DNA of 57,501 nucleotides from Strigomonas culicis (taxonomy: Eukaryota > Euglenozoa > Kinetoplastea > Trypanosomatida > Trypanosomatidae), in contig AUXH01000044.1 of the NCBI GenBank assembly GCA_000482145.1, positions 1-57,501 on the forward strand, read 5' to 3'. The notes beneath the pieces are model-generated. The model saw nothing but the letters and a program-made list of their open reading frames with translations, searched no databases and had not been told where the DNA came from. The position numbers and the translations under genes are program-made. This document shows positions 54,856 through 57,501 of the stretch, piece after piece; the stretch's first letter is position 1, and each line of letters opens with the position of its first letter.

Positions 54856-55815
54856 TCAAATAGCGTGTCCTTTACACGTCCATAAAGGTGGGCGTCGTGT
54901 CTCACCTTTTCTTAGCGGCAGTTCCGTTGCGAACGGGTGCTCAGCGGTGTGGCTGCGGTAGGCCGGCACGTCGGTGAGGCGGGTCTCAATGCATACCATC
55001 GGGCTCCGCACGGTCAGCCACGCGCACTGGCAGCAGTAGGCCGCCGCGCTCGCGTCGGCGACGAGGACGTAGGTCGTGCCCTTATTAGTGGACGTGCCCA
55101 CGGCGTAGCTGTTCGCGAGGCGGCTCCAGTCGGGGTAGAAGTTGCGCGTCGTCAGGTACAGGTTCGTGGCGCCGTCCCCGTCGTCCCACGCGGCGCCCTG
55201 CAGTCGCACGACCATGTAGTTGCACTTGAGGCACAGCATGTGGGTGCAGCCGCCCTCCGTCTGGCTGGCGTCCGTGCGGTTCAGGTCGAGTGCGCCGTTG
55301 CCGAACGTCGGCTCCGACACGTAGAAGGCGCCGCGGCGCCACATGGACTCCATCTCGGACGGGCACGGCCGCTTTCCCTGCGCGATGAGGCGCAGCTCCG
55401 CGAGCGGTGGGTGGGGGTGGGGCAGCGGCGCCGCGGCGTTCGTCACGTAGCAGCGGCCCTGGCACGTGTAGGCACTATGGGAGGGGTGCGCGGGGAAGGG
55501 CACCGTGAAGCTGTTGCGGGGGTGGGCGTGGTGACCGCTGCCGCCCATGTCCTCGTCGCTGTCCTCGTCGAAGTCCATGACGCGGCGCACCGGGATCGAG
55601 CCGTGCCGCACACCCGGCGGCACGACCTGGTCGCTGCTGCTCGGCATGGACGTGCGCTTCTGCGCAGCCTTCGGCTGACTAGTCGGGGTCTCGGCGTCCC
55701 AGTTCGTCTGCGAGGCTGGGAGAGCCGCGTTCTTGCTCACCGAGGCATCAAGACTATCCAACTTTTCCGAACTTTCGGGGAAAAGTTCAGATATGAGTTC
55801 GTCCACATCACCCAT
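54856..55815 (-). CDS. CFAP418: CFAP418 (C8orf37)-like ciliary/flagellar protein
   Basis: 319 aa from the ATG at 55815; the upstream frame (to 56115) is hydrophobic UTR translation. The C-terminal half matches the retinal-maintenance domain of human C8orf37/CFAP418: an early C118/C122, C190/C195/C198 (GGCTHMLCLKCNYMVVRL), a WDDGDGATNLYLTTRNFYPDWSRL stretch like the human WDD-FFRNN-PD-RL pattern, and AYCCQCAWLTV with C261, C262 and C264. The start, MGDVDELISELF, also resembles the short acidic helix at the human N-terminus. The middle (20-110) is disordered. Human CFAP418 mutations cause cone-rod dystrophy and Bardet-Biedl-type disease. In a trypanosomatid the protein is expected in the flagellar or basal-body region. 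Confidence 0.85.
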   Translation of the reverse strand: MGDVDELISELFPESSEKLDSLDASVSKNAALPASQTNWDAETPTSQPKAAQKRTSMPSSSDQVVPPGVRHGSIPVRRVMDFDEDSDEDMGGSGHHAHPRNSFTVPFPAHPSHSAYTCQGRCYVTNAAAPLPHPHPPLAELRLIAQGKRPCPSEMESMWRRGAFYVSEPTFGNGALDLNRTDASQTEGGCTHMLCLKCNYMVVRLQGAAWDDGDGATNLYLTTRNFYPDWSRLANSYAVGTSTNKGTTYVLVADASAAAYCCQCAWLTVRSPMVCIETRLTDVPAYRSHTAEHPFATELPLRKGETRRPPLWTCKGHAI

Positions 55816-56212
55816 GGAATCGTGTTGCGAACAAGGGGGGAGGGGAACCAACAGAGAATGACCGATGTACCAAGCGTAAATGTAATATATAGATAATAGA
55901 ATAGAAGGTGTTCCGGGATTGTAGAGGAAATGCGAAACAAAGAAAAATATCAGTAATAAGAATGTATCTAAAAGTCTAGTAATATCTTTACCAGTTGTAG
56001 AGAGAGGGAAACAGGCACATACATGCTGTAGCGGTGTTTTTTCACGGCCAAGCAATGACTTCTTGGGAAAGCATAACTCCATTAGTTTACCGAAATATCG
56101 AATGCTGGTACACAAAGAAGTATATGAAAGAAAAAAACAAAAACAAAACCGAATGATCTCATTTTTTTTTTATAATGGTGCATTATGTAGCTCTAAAACG
56201 GAGGAAAGAAGG

Positions 56213-56244
<32 letters not shown>

Positions 56245-57189
56245 TTAAAAAGCAAACAAAGAAAAAAAAGAATGTGCAAACTTATGTACAGTGTATAAAC
56301 TAAAAAGAATTATATCGTAACACAGGTATACAATCACAGCCAAACAAACAAAAAGAAGTAAAAGACGAGATCGAAAAATATGAGGAAACCCAAAAAACTG
56401 CCGTCCTGCTTTTCTGTTGATCCACAAGATTGTCAGTGTGTGCACAATTCTCTCTCGCTGTTTCTTTATCTACTTGCATGTACAAATTTCTTGTTGATAA
56501 GAGTGATCAAACGTGGATACTCTAGCAGCGTAGAAACGCGTAAAGAGAGGGAGAGCGGAATAGAACGAGAGAATTTGAAGAGAATCCTTTTGAGAGCAAC
56601 CCAAATAATAATAATAATAATTAGTAATAAAAATGCAGCAAGACACACTTGACCAAAAGAAAAAAAAATGATAACAAATGAAGGAGGCAGCAATATACTT
56701 GTGTAAACAGGAGCAAGCACGAAACAGAATACTTCCTGTGTCGTGAGTAGTATGACGCACGTCGCTCCTAGATACGCTACCCAACACGTGTCCTCGACAA
56801 ATAAGTAAGTGAAAGAGGGGAAGAAAAGAGGACTCAACCACAATGTTACTATTACTGTTAATATTATTAGTATTATTACAGCACTCCATTGAACGTCAGT
56901 ACACGAGTGGTCGAACAGAAAAAAAAATGAAATTATATTCAACAAACCTTCCATTTTTTTTCCTCTTTCGTGATAGAAAAAAAGGATATTGGTTAACATA
57001 TATATATAAATCCGTTTGTTGAATATATATATGAAAGACTGTTTGCCAGTGCTACCAAGAAAGGAGAAACAACAAGTACACCCATACGCAAAGAAAAATA
57101 AAGCAAAAGAAGAAAAATAACAACCCAAAAAGAAAAAAAAGTAATCACGTCAAACATTTTATCGGCGAAGGAGGATACAGGGAAGCGAA
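55816..57189. other. 1.4-kb AT-rich intergenic region with (AT)n
   Basis: Holds an AT run at 56213-56238 and other AT runs near 56998 and 57023. A hydrophobic 220-codon open frame (56466-57128, minus) is present but lacks coding composition; see findings. No repeat of the 36-37 kb elements is seen here. Confidence 0.6.
56213..56238. repeat. (AT)n microsatellite
   Basis: Uninterrupted AT dinucleotide repeat of about 26 bases in intergenic DNA. Confidence 0.9.
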
Positions 57190-57501
57190 CTACATGATGG
57201 CACACTTACACTTCGCTTTCGTCTTCTTCTCCTTTGTGGGAATCCTCGGCATGGAGCTCATCTGCTGTCTACTGCCGGCGTTCGACGTCTTTCTATTGTC
57301 GGGCACTGTTTCTACCTTCACACCCCCACTAATGGTGATTTCTCCAGCCGCCCCCTCGTCGTTCCCCGCGGCCTCCGGCAGCAGCAGCGCTCCGCCATGC
57401 TTCGCCGCGCTGCTCGGATGGGAGTCCTTCGCGTCGCGCCGCGGGGAGACAGGTCCCGGCCGGTCCTCGCGCGGGGAGTACTCGCGGTTCTCCGCCTCGT
57501 C
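57190..57501 (-). CDS. 3' part of a protein ending in a CaaX prenylation box (5' end outside window)
   Basis: The minus-strand frame is open from the window edge to a TAG at 57192-57190, giving the last 103 residues. They are polar and largely disordered (SPRED, SPRRD, then a short mixed stretch EITISGGVKVETVP), ending in a Lys-rich segment and KCKCAIM. The final CAIM is a CaaX box; Met at the last place favours farnesylation, and the Lys-rich run plus the extra Cys would strengthen membrane binding. GC and codon use match the other genes. Protein identity cannot be told from this part. Confidence 0.7.
   Translation of the reverse strand, partial: DEAENREYSPREDRPGPVSPRRDAKDSHPSSAAKHGGALLLPEAAGNDEGAAGEITISGGVKVETVPDNRKTSNAGSRQQMSSMPRIPTKEKKTKAKCKCAIM

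Overview
The window comes from a trypanosomatid (kinetoplastid) nuclear chromosome. The evidence is intronless GC-rich genes all on one strand, AT-rich intergenic DNA with pyrimidine tracts and AG acceptors suited to trans-splicing, and kinetoplastid marker genes: a KREH2-type RNA-editing helicase, an LPG2-type GDP-sugar transporter and a VDAC-like porin. I cannot name genus or species. From memory, KREH2, PIP5K and RRP6 lie close together on Trypanosoma brucei chromosome 4, and LPG2 lies in the matching Leishmania block, so this looks like a conserved syntenic segment.

Every protein gene I accept is on the minus strand, with no strand switch. The window is one stretch of a polycistronic unit transcribed from high to low coordinates. 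In transcription order: a 5'-truncated gene ending in a CaaX box (57190-57501); a CFAP418 (C8orf37) relative (54856-55815); a beta-helix protein (52885-54411); a MAPR/cytochrome b5-like protein (51710-52273); a mitochondrial carrier (48764-50440); an LSm14-like domain fused to a four-helix membrane domain (46228-48144); an LPG2-like transporter (44743-45714); the RRP6 exonuclease (42297-44462); a PIP kinase (40367-41836); a VDAC-like porin (38838-39917); and a membrane-anchored P-loop kinase (37611-38417).

Between that kinase and the next gene lies 1.8 kb with duplicated elements (36377-37241). Folded by hand on the minus strand they look like H/ACA-type (hairpin plus AGA box) and C/D-type small RNAs, that is, a probable snoRNA cluster. 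After it come a degenerate SET protein (34583-35794), a zinc-knuckle/WW/RanBP2-finger protein (33375-34232), a tail-anchored protein (31782-33110), a helical unknown (29720-31525), a ubiquitin-like/coiled-coil/CesT-like protein (27610-29316), a low-complexity unknown (25052-27280), a tail-anchored degenerate SDR (22762-24249), a PIN-domain protein (18703-21765), a P4B (Neo1/ATP9-like) flippase (14971-18300), KREH2 (7612-14679), a polytopic membrane protein (5342-7285), an SNM1-like nuclease (2858-5074), a thiolase (1328-2530) and a zinc-ribbon protein (204-911).

The genes do not form a functional operon; neighbours belong to unrelated pathways, as is usual in trypanosomatids. Themes are mitochondrial RNA and organelle biology (KREH2, porin, carrier, zinc-ribbon, perhaps the PIN protein), RNA processing (RRP6, zinc-knuckle protein, LSm fusion, snoRNA-like cluster), membranes and lipids (flippase, PIP kinase, thiolase, MAPR) and the flagellum (CFAP418). 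Several starts were moved inward from the longest open frame because pyrimidine tract plus AG signals, or non-ATG upstream codons, rule out the longer form.
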